Notes: generated from the sequence alone by a model not told the origin. A DNA stretch of 18,395 nucleotides from an uncultured Christensenella sp. (GCA_910586345.1 CAJUHC010000023.1:1-18395); one strand, 5' to 3'; counted from the first letter of the stretch, positions 6,912 through 14,230 are shown. A program made the numbers and translations.

Positions 6912-6937
6912 GTTTTTAAATAAAAATTTAAGCGGCG

Positions 6938-7150
6938 TCAAGCCACTAAAATTTTTGCCGCCAAATTCCTGTCAAGGCAGAGTCTGCTTTCTTTGACTAT
7001 TACGATAACGTTGCCTCCGTCCGATGAAACGAGAGTTATTTTCCCTCCCTCGGATATTCCTATCTCGCGCAAGTGTTTTTTCGTTTTGTCATCCGCGCCG
7101 ACCTTTCTTATTTCTAATTCGCGTCCGTTGGGAGCAAAGCAAACAGGCAT
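6938..7150 (-). CDS. feoA: FeoA family protein (first gene of the feo operon)
   Basis: A 70-residue FeoA-like SH3-fold protein, more divergent than the copy next to feoB. It shows the core KTKKHLREIGISEGGKITLV and a final part with NVIVIVKESRLCLDRNLAAKIL. Tandem feoA genes before feoB are common in Clostridia; the two may act as a pair or have separate partners. The start ATG 7150 has GGAGGT five bases ahead. Transcription should come from the consensus promoter at 7193-7221, giving a leader of about 36 bases with a palindromic box in it. Confidence 0.9.
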   Translation of the reverse strand: MPVCFAPNGRELEIRKVGADDKTKKHLREIGISEGGKITLVSSDGGNVIVIVKESRLCLDRNLAAKILVA

Positions 7151-7165
7151 ACCGCACCTCCAAAA

Positions 7166-7179
7166 TTAACCGTGGTTTA
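7166..7179. promoter_or_regulatory. Candidate operator in the feo leader
   Basis: TTAACCGTGGTTTA has arms AACC/GGTT and one mismatch from the pattern TTAACC-N2-GGTTAA. It lies just downstream of the expected transcription start of the feo operon, where a bound repressor would block transcription. Resemblance to DtxR-family boxes is inferred. Confidence 0.5.
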
Positions 7180-7192
7180 TATTTCATTAGTT

Positions 7193-7221
7193 ATTATATT
7201 CACCGCAAACTGCTTTGTCAA
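7193..7221 (-). promoter_or_regulatory. Consensus promoter of the feo operon
   Basis: On the minus strand TTGACA (7221-7216) and TATAAT (7198-7193) are separated by 17 bases. Candidate operators lie on both sides (7229-7242 and 7166-7179), consistent with a strong promoter held off by an iron-loaded repressor. Confidence 0.8.
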
Positions 7222-7228
7222 CAAAAAA

Positions 7229-7242
7229 TTAACTATAATTAA
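7229..7242. promoter_or_regulatory. Candidate operator upstream of the feo -35 box
   Basis: TTAACTATAATTAA has arms TTAAC/ATTAA with one mismatch from a perfect palindrome. It lies seven bases upstream of the -35 box and shares its arms with the boxes at 6898 and 7166. AT-richness makes chance similarity possible. Confidence 0.4.
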
Positions 7243-7254
7243 GTTTTTTTCGAT

Positions 7255-7281
7255 AAAAAAATAGCGGATTATTTATCCGCT
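7255..7281 (-). terminator. Terminator overlapping the end of the iron regulator gene
   Basis: AGCGGAT (7263-7269) pairs with ATCCGCT (7275-7281) around TATTT. On the minus strand it is followed by A and then seven T. The stop codon of the regulator lies inside the hairpin, so the regulator and feo operon are separate transcripts. Confidence 0.8.
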
Positions 7282-7631
7282 AAGAAAAGTTTTATTTTAT
7301 CGAACGTCGTTTCGGAAATTACGTGTTCTATTTCGCAAGCGTCACGCTCCGCATCTTCGCCGTTCACGCCGAGAAACTGCAAAAAATTTTTTAAAGTGCA
7401 ATGCCGTTCGTAAATTTTACAGGCGTAGTTTTCTCCCGTGGAGGTGAGATAAATATGCAGTCCGTCGCACTCAACGAAACCCCGGTTTTGTAGAATCTTA
7501 ACCGCTTTCTGCACGGCGGGTTGAGAAACGCCTACGCTCCGCGCAACGTCCACCCTGTGCACGAACTCGTTTTCGCGCGATAAGAGCAATATACTTTCCA
7601 AATAGTCTTCAAGCGACTTGTTCCGTTTCAT
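7269..7631 (-). CDS. DtxR/MntR-family metal-dependent repressor
   Basis: A 120-residue iron- or manganese-responsive repressor without a C-terminal SH3 domain, the same size class as MntR. Residues 21-60 form the winged helix (VHRVDVARSVGVSQPAVQKAVKILQNRGFVE). The likely metal ligands can be read by MntR numbering: Asp9 and Glu12 in SLEDYLE, His77, then Cys99, Glu102 and His103 in CEIEH. Cys at 99 is as in DtxR/IdeR, while Asp9 is as in MntR. Its place just before the feo operon suggests it senses iron and represses feoA-feoA-feoB. ATG 7631 is chosen because it matches the family N-terminus and lies six bases after a consensus -10 box; there is no ribosome site, so the mRNA is probably leaderless. 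An upstream TTG (7688) would overlap prfA and lies outside this transcript. Confidence 0.9.
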   Translation of the reverse strand: MKRNKSLEDYLESILLLSRENEFVHRVDVARSVGVSQPAVQKAVKILQNRGFVECDGLHIYLTSTGENYACKIYERHCTLKNFLQFLGVNGEDAERDACEIEHVISETTFDKIKLFLADK

Positions 7632-7637
7632 AATCAA

Positions 7638-7666
7638 ATTATACACTAAAACAGGAGTACTGTCAA
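7638..7666 (-). promoter_or_regulatory. Promoter for a leaderless regulator mRNA
   Basis: On the minus strand TTGACA (7666-7661) and TATAAT (7643-7638) are 17 bases apart, and ATG 7631 starts after only TTGATT. The expected transcription start falls on or one base before the ATG. The promoter lies immediately after the prfA stop codon. Confidence 0.8.
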
Positions 7667-7671
7667 TAAAG

Positions 7672-8754
7672 TTATTCTTCTCCCGCAAGCTGAGCTTCGC
7701 GCTCCGCTACTGCAAGAGCTTCTATCATTTCTTCTATGTCGCCCATCATAAAAGTATCGAGAGAATATAACGAAAGACCGATTCTGTGGTCCGTGACCCG
7801 CCCTTGGGGAAAATTATAAGTTCTTATACGTTCGCTTCTGTCGCCGCGGCCGACCAAACTTTTGCGCTGTTCGTCGTAAGCAGATTGGTTTTGAGTATTG
7901 TAATAATCGTAAAGTCTCGAACGCAGGACTTTGAAAGCCTTATCCTTATTTTTAAGCTGACTTCTCTCGTCCTGACAGGTAACGACTATTCCGGTAGGAA
8001 AATGCGTTATGCGAATCGCCGTTTCGGTCTTATTTACTTTCTGTCCGCCTGCGCCCGACGAACGGTAAACGTCGACGCGGATATCCTCGTCGTTGATTTC
8101 CACTTCCACGTCCTCCGCTTCGGGAAGAATCGCGACCGTCGCCGTCGAAGTATGAACTCTGCCCTGCGACTCCGTTTCGGGAACGCGCTGTACGCGGTGA
8201 ACTCCGCTCTCGAATTTGAGCTGTTTGTACGCGTCCTTCCCGTTTATGTTCAGAACTATTTCCTTGATGCCGCCGAGTTCGGTTTCGTTGCTGTCGACGA
8301 GTTCGACTTTAAGGCGGTGATGCTCGCAATAATTGAGATACATTCTGTAAAGCTCGTATGCAAACAGAGCCGCTTCTTCGCCTCCCGCCCCTCCGCGGAT
8401 TTCCATAATACAGTTTCTGTCGTCGTTTTTGTCCTTGGGCAAAAGCAGTATTTTAAGCTCGTCCTTTAAAACTTCCGCCTGTTTCGAACATTCCGAAATT
8501 TCTTCCGAAAGCAGTTGTTTCATTTCCGCGTCTGATTCGGTTTTAAGCGCTTCTTCCGCATCCGTCTTGCGCCTTACGACGTTTACGTATTCTTCGTATT
8601 TCTGCGACGGTTCTGTGATTTCGGCTTGGTCCTTTGCAATTTTTGTCCATTCCGCCGTATCGCAAATTACTGCGGGGTCGGCTAATTTTTCCGACAGCTC
8701 GCAGTAACGACGGTAAATATCTTCAAGTTTTTTTAAAAAGCTATCAACAGCCAT
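7672..8754 (-). CDS. prfA: Peptide chain release factor 1
   Basis: RF1 recognises UAA and UAG in the ribosomal A site and triggers release of the finished peptide. The 360 residues are the normal length. The codon-recognition tripeptide PxT appears as PET (192-194) in RVPETESQGRVHTST, and the catalytic GGQ is at 236-238 in SSGAGGQKVNKTET. The GGQ glutamine is the substrate of PrmC, encoded just upstream on the same strand. ATG 8754 has AAGG a few bases ahead. The 59-base gap to prmC contains an ACGGCG/CGCCGT inverted repeat but no clear terminator, so co-transcription is likely. Confidence 0.97.
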   Translation of the reverse strand: MAVDSFLKKLEDIYRRYCELSEKLADPAVICDTAEWTKIAKDQAEITEPSQKYEEYVNVVRRKTDAEEALKTESDAEMKQLLSEEISECSKQAEVLKDELKILLLPKDKNDDRNCIMEIRGGAGGEEAALFAYELYRMYLNYCEHHRLKVELVDSNETELGGIKEIVLNINGKDAYKQLKFESGVHRVQRVPETESQGRVHTSTATVAILPEAEDVEVEINDEDIRVDVYRSSGAGGQKVNKTETAIRITHFPTGIVVTCQDERSQLKNKDKAFKVLRSRLYDYYNTQNQSAYDEQRKSLVGRGDRSERIRTYNFPQGRVTDHRIGLSLYSLDTFMMGDIEEMIEALAVAEREAQLAGEE

Positions 8755-8813
8755 ACTACCTTGCTTTAACGGCGGAATAACCTACGCGCCGTCACGTTTT
8801 TTGCCTTTCAGAA

Positions 8814-10670
8814 TTAAAACGCAATTTTAATGAACCTATCGGTACCTGACAAGTCCTTCATTACCATTGCGTAATCGCGTTTTTCAAACAGTTTCAATAT
8901 CTCTTCGGTCTGACCTTCGCCGCATTCCAAAAGCAGAACGCCGTCCCTCGCGAGATAACTTCTTATATTCTTTGCAAGCCGTCTGTAAAAATCAAGCCCG
9001 TCCGCACCGCCGTCGAGCGCGATTTTAGGTTCGTACTCCCTAACTTCGCTTTGAAGAAAAGGTATATCTCCGCTTTTGATATAAGGAGGATTGCAAACTA
9101 TCAGATTAAATCTTCCGCGGACGTTCGCAAATAAATCGCTTTGAACGAAATCGACGTTTACTCCGTTGAGTTTGGCGTTCTCGCGGGCAAGCATAACCGC
9201 CGCGTCCGAAAGGTCGGCGCCCGTAACGGTTACTCCGAGTTTCGCGCAATTTTTAGCGACAGCCACCGCGATACAGCCGGAACCCGTACACATATCGAGA
9301 ACTTTGTCGCCGTCCTCAACCGACTTGACCGCATATTCCGCCAAAAGTTCCGTTTCGGGTCTCGGAATAAGCGCGCGCTCGTCTACTTTTATTTTGCATC
9401 CGTAGAATTCCGTATCGCCTATTACGTACCAAAGCGGTCTGCCCGTCAAGCGTTTTTCGGCTATTTCATTTATTTCTTTTGCTTCCGAAGGTTTTACCAT
9501 ACGTTCGTCGGTAAGTTCGCTTCGCTTCACTTTTAAAACGAGCGAGTATATCCACTCCGCGTCGCTTTCGTCTATATTATTCTCGGCAAATTTCTTTTTT
9601 GTCGAAGCAAGCATTTTAGAGAGTATTCCGCCCGTAACGAACTCCGTTTCGGGGACAGTCGCGTCCGCATCCATTTCGAGCACTTTTTTGAAAGCCGCGA
9701 TAGCTACTTCCAGCATCTGTTCGTCGGGCTCGCGTGTCGTCAGCGTCTTTTGTAAAAGTTTTCCGGGAGCTTTGAATATCCCCACGAATTTATTGTCGAA
9801 TTTTGCGAGAAACTTCAATATCTCGTACGAAATGCCGGCTATAAACGGCAAAAGCAAAATTTCTATAGCAATCTTGATTAAGAATCTCAACACGCCGTTC
9901 GTAACGTCCTTAATAACGGGAACGTATGCGAAAACCGCCCAGTTAGCGACGGAAATTACCGCTATATTAATTAAAAGTACGATAAACAGAAACGAGGTTC
10001 CGCATCTGTCGTGTATACGCGAACATTCCTTAACTTTTTCGGGAGTAAGCTCGACGCCGCGCTCGTAAGCGTTGATAGTCTTATGCTCCGCGCCGTGATA
10101 CATATACAGTCTGCGTATATCTTTCATCAACAGAATGAGAGCAAGATACGCTATGAAAATCAGAAATTTCAAACCTCCGAGAACGAGTCCCGTCCACAAG
10201 CCCGAAAAATGCGATTCAACGAAAGCTTTAGGAAACCATTTCCCCAAAAGCCCGACGAGAAACTGCGGAAGAAGTATGAAAATCGCGATTGCAAGCGCTA
10301 CGCCGAGACACGCGGAAATAACGGAAACAACGTCCATAAGATTGACTTTAAACTTTTCCGCAAGCCATTTCTGAAATTTTCCCGCGTCTTCATCGTCGTC
10401 GCCGTACACGGCGGCGGAACGCATAAGCGTTTTTGTTCCGCGGACCAACGACAGAACGAGATTAATTATTCCGCGCAGGAAAGGTATTTTACAGGCTCTC
10501 GACAGATGTTTTCCTCGGTTCAGTCTTTTGGATTCTATCTGAACTTCTCCGTCGGGGTCGCGCACGGCCGTCGCCATACACGTTCTGCCCATCATCATTA
10601 CGCCTTCGAGCACTGCCTGTCCGCCGATGTAGGTGCAATTTTTTTTGCTCTTCTTTTCTTTTCTTTGCAT
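8814..10670 (-). CDS. prmC: DUF1385 membrane protein fused to PrmC release-factor methyltransferase
   Basis: A 618-residue fusion. Residues 1-330 are a DUF1385 (YqhQ-like) membrane protein: the IGGQAVLEGVMM motif at 16-27, four hydrophobic segments (about 112-142, 158-182, 224-250, 260-287), HGAEHKTINAYE at 192-203, and the typical end TTREPDEQMLEVAIAA. After a short linker (about 332-348), residues 349-618 are PrmC, which N5-methylates the glutamine of the GGQ motif of RF1 and RF2: an N-terminal helical domain, RPETELL (437-443), the SAM-binding DMCTGSGCIAVAVA (459-472) and catalytic NPPY (527-530). In many Clostridia these are two neighbouring genes before prfA; here one frame covers both without a stop, so the methyltransferase would be anchored at the membrane. 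The DUF1385 role is unknown. ATG 10670 has no ribosome site and lies three bases after a TATAAT, so the exact start is unsure. Confidence 0.93.
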   Translation of the reverse strand: MQRKEKKSKKNCTYIGGQAVLEGVMMMGRTCMATAVRDPDGEVQIESKRLNRGKHLSRACKIPFLRGIINLVLSLVRGTKTLMRSAAVYGDDDEDAGKFQKWLAEKFKVNLMDVVSVISACLGVALAIAIFILLPQFLVGLLGKWFPKAFVESHFSGLWTGLVLGGLKFLIFIAYLALILLMKDIRRLYMYHGAEHKTINAYERGVELTPEKVKECSRIHDRCGTSFLFIVLLINIAVISVANWAVFAYVPVIKDVTNGVLRFLIKIAIEILLLPFIAGISYEILKFLAKFDNKFVGIFKAPGKLLQKTLTTREPDEQMLEVAIAAFKKVLEMDADATVPETEFVTGGILSKMLASTKKKFAENNIDESDAEWIYSLVLKVKRSELTDERMVKPSEAKEINEIAEKRLTGRPLWYVIGDTEFYGCKIKVDERALIPRPETELLAEYAVKSVEDGDKVLDMCTGSGCIAVAVAKNCAKLGVTVTGADLSDAAVMLARENAKLNGVNVDFVQSDLFANVRGRFNLIVCNPPYIKSGDIPFLQSEVREYEPKIALDGGADGLDFYRRLAKNIRSYLARDGVLLLECGEGQTEEILKLFEKRDYAMVMKDLSGTDRFIKIAF

Positions 10671-10673
10671 CGT

Positions 10674-10709
10674 ATTATATATATTAACCTATCGAATTAT
10701 ATATATTAA
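10674..10709. repeat. Duplicated AT-rich promoter-like box before DUF1385-prmC
   Basis: A 14-base sequence (plus strand ATTATATATATTAA) occurs twice, at 10674-10687 and 10696-10709, with a period of 22 bases. Each copy offers a TATAAT on the minus strand, three and 25 bases before the ATG. No good -35 is seen. It may be a doubled promoter or part of the rpmE leader-terminator zone. Confidence 0.5.
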
Positions 10710-10725
10710 TTCCACATATAAAATA

Positions 10726-10747
10726 TGGCTCCATATATACGGAGCCA
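10726..10747 (-). terminator. Hairpin after rpmE
   Basis: TGGCTCC (10726-10732) pairs with GGAGCCA (10741-10747) with an eight-base loop. On the minus strand it is followed by TATTTTATATG, a modest U-tract. It starts six bases after the rpmE stop. Confidence 0.6.
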
Positions 10748-10752
10748 CATTT

Positions 10753-10956
10753 TCAGATATTGTATCTTTTCTTAAACTTGTCTACACGGCCGCCTGTATC
10801 AACAAGCTTCTGTTTACCGGTAAAGAAAGGATGGCACTTATTACAGATATCAACCTTCAAAGTATCCGTTTTCTTTGTCGTGCCGGTCTTAAACGTAGCT
10901 CCGCAAGCGCATACAACCGTCACTTCGTGATAATCGGGATGTATTTCGGGCTTCAT
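10753..10956 (-). CDS. rpmE: 50S ribosomal protein L31, zinc-binding type
   Basis: L31 bridges the two ribosomal subunits. The 67-residue sequence starts MKPEIHPDYHEVTVVCACG and has four zinc-ligand cysteines at 16, 18, 37 and 40 (CAC ... CNKC), so it is the zinc-containing form, not the Cys-less form used in zinc starvation. The conserved HPFFTGKQKLVDTGGRVDKF follows. The ATG has GAGGTG ahead, and a good promoter lies at 11001-11029. Next to prmC and prfA it forms a typical clostridial translation gene cluster. Confidence 0.97.
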   Translation of the reverse strand: MKPEIHPDYHEVTVVCACGATFKTGTTKKTDTLKVDICNKCHPFFTGKQKLVDTGGRVDKFKKRYNI

Positions 10957-11000
10957 AAATTTTCACCTCGCATATAGTCTTATTTCTTAAATACCACCTA

Positions 11001-11029
11001 ATTATATACGAATCAAGCTGTCAAGTCAA
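11001..11029 (-). promoter_or_regulatory. Promoter of rpmE
   Basis: Minus strand TTGACT (11029-11024) and TATAAT (11006-11001) are 17 bases apart. A second TTGACA five bases further in would give a spacer of only 12, so the first is preferred. Confidence 0.7.
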
Positions 11030-11095
11030 TTGTTTTTTCAGGCTAATTCAAAAATTAGGTAAATTTGACGATTCGCCGAATGTACGGTTTTTTAG

Positions 11096-11124
11096 TTGCC
11101 AAAATTAAGGTTTAGGCGTATAAT
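11096..11124 (+). promoter_or_regulatory. Promoter touching the dehydrogenase start
   Basis: TTGCCA (11096-11101) and TATAAT (11119-11124) are 17 bases apart. The TATAAT directly abuts an ATG (11125), which cannot be translated from this transcript. The next in-frame ATG (11134) lies nine bases after the -10 box, giving a leader of about 0-3 bases. Confidence 0.7.
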
Positions 11125-11133
11125 ATGAATAAT

Positions 11134-12156
11134 ATGGATAATTGGGTACTCAAAGGCGTCCGTAACCTTGCGAACGAACAGCTCGAAACCGCGGAGATTT
11201 CTCCTACGCAGGTTAAGGTTAAGGTCACGCATCTTCTCATCTCGAATTTCGACGCGCTGCTTTTTAACGGCGATATTGCGGCGAAATATCCTAAGACCGT
11301 CGGCAGATTTGCAGTCGGTATAGTCACGGAAGCCGGAGAACAGTGCTACGGCGTTAAAAAAGGCGACAGGGTTTATCTTGAATCGGCTAAGCCTTGCGGT
11401 GTTTGTTATAACTGCAAAAGCGGCAAGCGCGACAGATGCGACGATATTCTTATTGCCGGCAGAGATTACGACGGATTTTTACGCGATTTCGCGGTCTGCG
11501 AATATACCGCCGTTTCTCCTCTCCCCGATTCTCTTGACAATATGCTCGCGCTTTGCATAGAAATGGTCGGTATTGCCGAAAATATTTACGATAAACTTAA
11601 TCTGTCCGCGGGTCAGAGAGTCGCCGTAATAGGAGCAGACTGCTTAGGCAATATAATCGCACAGGTTCTGCAATATCATAAGGTCATTCCCATTGTAATA
11701 GACAACTCGCCGAGCAATATCGAAAAATTGAAAAAGTGCGGAGTTTACTACGCTTTCCCCGCCGACGACGAAGTTATAAACAACGTCAAAGACGCTACGA
11801 GCGGAGATTTGTGCGACGCGGCTGTTTATTCGGCAAGTTCCCAGTTGCCTATTTCTCTGCCTTCAAGGCTCATAGGAAATAAAAAATCGCTCGTTTTAAG
11901 CGGGTTCACTTCCCTTCACAGCGCCGTCGACGCACGTGATATTCTCGAAAAAGATTTAACCGTTTTCGGAGTTACGAGCGCGGCGAATTATACCGCTTCG
12001 GTTATAAATATGCTGTTGCACGGCGCAGTCAATATCGATTTCTTCGATAAGGAAGTAATCAACCAGTTCGACCCCGTTTCGCTCTTGACGGAGAGATGCG
12101 AGAGTCTGAACTCGTCCAACAAGAGCAAACTGACCGTTTTGAAAATGATATTCTGA
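11134..12156 (+). CDS. Zinc-type medium-chain dehydrogenase, catalytic zinc site lost
   Basis: A 340-residue protein of the zinc alcohol dehydrogenase (MDR) superfamily. The structural zinc loop is intact, with Cys88, 91, 94 and 102 in CGVCYNCKSGKRDRC. The catalytic zinc site is not: the usual CG(T/S)D is ISNFD and the usual GHE is GRF, so Cys and His/Glu ligands are missing. The nucleotide-binding loop is VIGADCLGNIIAQ, weaker than the usual GxGxxG. It may be a zinc-independent reductase or have lost catalysis; substrate unknown. The start is taken as ATG 11134 because the promoter places transcription start there; ATG 11125 is three codons earlier. There is no ribosome site, fitting a leaderless mRNA. 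The cardiolipin synthase-like gene follows after 26 bases and is probably co-transcribed. Confidence 0.8.
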   Translation: MDNWVLKGVRNLANEQLETAEISPTQVKVKVTHLLISNFDALLFNGDIAAKYPKTVGRFAVGIVTEAGEQCYGVKKGDRVYLESAKPCGVCYNCKSGKRDRCDDILIAGRDYDGFLRDFAVCEYTAVSPLPDSLDNMLALCIEMVGIAENIYDKLNLSAGQRVAVIGADCLGNIIAQVLQYHKVIPIVIDNSPSNIEKLKKCGVYYAFPADDEVINNVKDATSGDLCDAAVYSASSQLPISLPSRLIGNKKSLVLSGFTSLHSAVDARDILEKDLTVFGVTSAANYTASVINMLLHGAVNIDFFDKEVINQFDPVSLLTERCESLNSSNKSKLTVLKMIF

Positions 12157-12182
12157 CGCCGCGCTCATACGGGATATACCCA

Positions 12183-13601
12183 ATGCGCAATTTTCCGAAA
12201 TTCATTTTTTCTCTTAATTTTTTGTATTTGATCTTAATTGCGGCTGAATCGGTCGCAATTATTTTTTTATGTCTTTATATTCCGGCTTTCCTGCCCGTCG
12301 CCGCCGCTTTCGTCGGTATTTGGCTTATAACGCTTACCGCGGTAATTGCAGTCGTATGCCGCGGCGGTTCACCGGAAATCAATTTATCGCTCGTTCTTTT
12401 TTTAATCGCCCTGCCTGCGGCAGGCGCGGTTATTTACGCTTTTTCTCTTTTTTGCAAAAAAGAATGCGGTACTCTCACGATAACCGGCGCAAACCCCGCA
12501 AGAGGTTATGAATCGGTCGCATACGAAACTTGTGGGATATGCGGAGCGGGATACGACAAAGCGGTTTACTTCAAGAACGGCGAAGAATTCTTTCCCGCGT
12601 TATTTAAAGAAATAGAACGCGCGCGCGAACGGGTTTACCTTGAATATTTCATTGTCAGAAAGGGAGAAATATTTTCGCAGCTTCTTTCCGCGCTCAGAAC
12701 GGCGAAGCGAAACGGTGCGGAAATCAAAATAATTATCGACGGAATAGGAAGCGCTTTCAAGACGCGCAGAAAGGATTACAAAAAGCTTAAAGCTCTCGGC
12801 GCGGAAATTAAAATTTTTCACAGACTCGTTCCGCTTGTTTATCCGCGCCTGAATAACCGCGACCACAGAAAAATCGCCGCAATAGACGGTAAAACCGCGT
12901 TTACGGGCGGTTTCAATATCGCGGACGAATACGCAAATATTAAAAGTCCTCTCGGATATTGGAAAGACACGGGAGTCGCGATTTACGGCGACGCGGCGCG
13001 CATATTCGAAGGTATGTTTCTTTCGGTATGGAATTGCGGACATAAAATGAAATACAAAAGCAACGGAAAATACCGTTGTCTGCCTTTTTACGATAGTCCG
13101 CCTCAGCGCGCGGGATTTTGCGAAAACGCTTATTCCGCCGCGATTTTTTCGGCGAAAGAACGCGTGCATATTTTTACCCCTTATTTCTGTCCGAGCGAAA
13201 AATTAGCTTCCGCACTTGAATTTGCGGCGTTACGCGGCGCAGACGTAAGAATTGTTATTCCGCATATCCCCGATAAGAAATACGCTTTCGAATTATCGAA
13301 AGCCTCCGCTATCCCCCTTATCGCAAAAGGAATTAAGTTTTACGAATATACTCCGGGGTTTATGCACGCTAAAAGTATGGTGTGCGATAACCGCGCGTTT
13401 ATAGGAAGCTACAATTTCGATTTCCGTTCTATGCGCTTAAATTACGAGTGCGGAGTTATGTTCGACGGAGAAATTTGCCGACAGGCAGAAAGCGATTTCT
13501 GGGAATGTCTGAGACTTTCCGCACCTCTCAGAGAAGGCAAACTTTCGCTTCCGCGGCGATTTTACAGATTTATAATAAAGCTGTTTGCTCCGCTTATGTA
13601 G
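12183..13601 (+). CDS. cls: Cardiolipin synthase-like phospholipase D protein
   Basis: A 472-residue membrane enzyme with two phospholipase D domains, likely joining two phosphatidylglycerols into cardiolipin and glycerol. Three hydrophobic segments lie near residues 5-31, 35-59 and 68-90. HKD motif 1 is HRKIAAID (His228, Lys230, Asp235) followed by TGGFNIADEY; HKD motif 2 is HAKSMVCD (His395, Lys397, Asp402) followed by GSYNFDFRS. Both catalytic sites are complete. The start ATG 12183 precedes the first membrane segment; an earlier in-frame ATG (12096) would overlap the dehydrogenase end by 61 bases. The ribosome site is weak (GGGA). The stop codon overlaps an AGGCTT/AAGCCT inverted repeat that carries the next gene's -35 box. 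Confidence 0.92.
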   Translation: MRNFPKFIFSLNFLYLILIAAESVAIIFLCLYIPAFLPVAAAFVGIWLITLTAVIAVVCRGGSPEINLSLVLFLIALPAAGAVIYAFSLFCKKECGTLTITGANPARGYESVAYETCGICGAGYDKAVYFKNGEEFFPALFKEIERARERVYLEYFIVRKGEIFSQLLSALRTAKRNGAEIKIIIDGIGSAFKTRRKDYKKLKALGAEIKIFHRLVPLVYPRLNNRDHRKIAAIDGKTAFTGGFNIADEYANIKSPLGYWKDTGVAIYGDAARIFEGMFLSVWNCGHKMKYKSNGKYRCLPFYDSPPQRAGFCENAYSAAIFSAKERVHIFTPYFCPSEKLASALEFAALRGADVRIVIPHIPDKKYAFELSKASAIPLIAKGIKFYEYTPGFMHAKSMVCDNRAFIGSYNFDFRSMRLNYECGVMFDGEICRQAESDFWECLRLSAPLREGKLSLPRRFYRFIIKLFAPLM

Positions 13602-13603
13602 GC

Positions 13604-13632
13604 TTGACAAGCCTTTAAAGCCGTATTATAAT
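13604..13632 (+). promoter_or_regulatory. Consensus promoter of the phosphoesterase gene
   Basis: TTGACA (13604-13609) and TATAAT (13627-13632) are 17 bases apart; the ATG follows after AAGCGT. The -35 box is embedded in the inverted repeat AGGCTT-GAC-AAGCCT (13600-13614), a possible operator or a weak end-of-gene hairpin for cls. Confidence 0.85.
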
Positions 13633-13638
13633 AAGCGT

Positions 13639-14229
13639 ATGAAATATGTAATTGCATCCGATATTCACGGTTCGGCTAAATACTGCCGTCTTTTAATTGA
13701 GGCTTTTAAGCGTGAAAACGCAGATAAACTGTTATTGCTCGGAGATATTCTATACCACGGCCCCAGAAATCCTCTGCCCGAAGAATATTCGCCGAAAGAC
13801 GTTGCCGAAATGCTTTCGGCAATCAAAGAAAAGATTATCTGCGTCCGCGGAAACTGCGATGCGGACGTTGATTTAATGGTTCTGGATTTCCCCGTAAACG
13901 TTTCGGCTGTGATATCCGCAGACGGACTCGATTTATATCTCGAACACGGACATAAGGAAACTCCGCCCCTCCGAGGCGGGAGCGTCTATATAACCGGACA
14001 TACGCACGTTCCGTTAAAAGAAACCGACGGATACGTACATTTGAACCCCGGCTCGGTATCTCTGCCGAAAGAGGGCAGCAAAAACGGATATATTTTATAT
14101 GAAAACAGAAAATTCGTATTTAAAGATATTTACGGAGAACAATACGATTGTTTTGAACGCGATTGCGAACGTATTGCGGTAAAACGCGCTCCGATTCTTC
14201 GTCGCAAGATTGTAAAGCGTAAACGATAA
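13639..14229 (+). CDS. yfcE: YfcE-like calcineurin-type metallophosphoesterase
   Basis: A 196-residue soluble phosphodiesterase of the YfcE/MJ0936 family, slightly longer than usual because of a Lys/Arg-rich tail (RRKIVKRKR). The metal-binding motifs are in order: SDIHG (Asp8, His10), LLLGDILYHGP, VRGNCD, EHGH and TGHTHVP, ending in LNPGSVSLPK, all characteristic. The natural substrate is unknown; relatives hydrolyse model phosphodiesters. The start ATG 13639 gives the family's usual MKYxIASDIHG and lies six bases after the -10 box, with no ribosome site: a likely leaderless mRNA. Two copies of a degenerate repeat begin right after the stop codon. Confidence 0.93.
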   Translation: MKYVIASDIHGSAKYCRLLIEAFKRENADKLLLLGDILYHGPRNPLPEEYSPKDVAEMLSAIKEKIICVRGNCDADVDLMVLDFPVNVSAVISADGLDLYLEHGHKETPPLRGGSVYITGHTHVPLKETDGYVHLNPGSVSLPKEGSKNGYILYENRKFVFKDIYGEQYDCFERDCERIAVKRAPILRRKIVKRKR

Positions 14230-14230
14230 A

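Noticed and set aside
7786..8469. Plus-strand open frame of 227 codons inside prfA
   Set aside because: Antisense to prfA, no recognisable domain and no ribosome site.
8814..10670. DUF1385-PrmC fusion as a sequencing frameshift product
   Set aside because: Both halves are in one frame with a sensible linker and complete motifs; an error would more often break than join frames. Raw reads would still be decisive.
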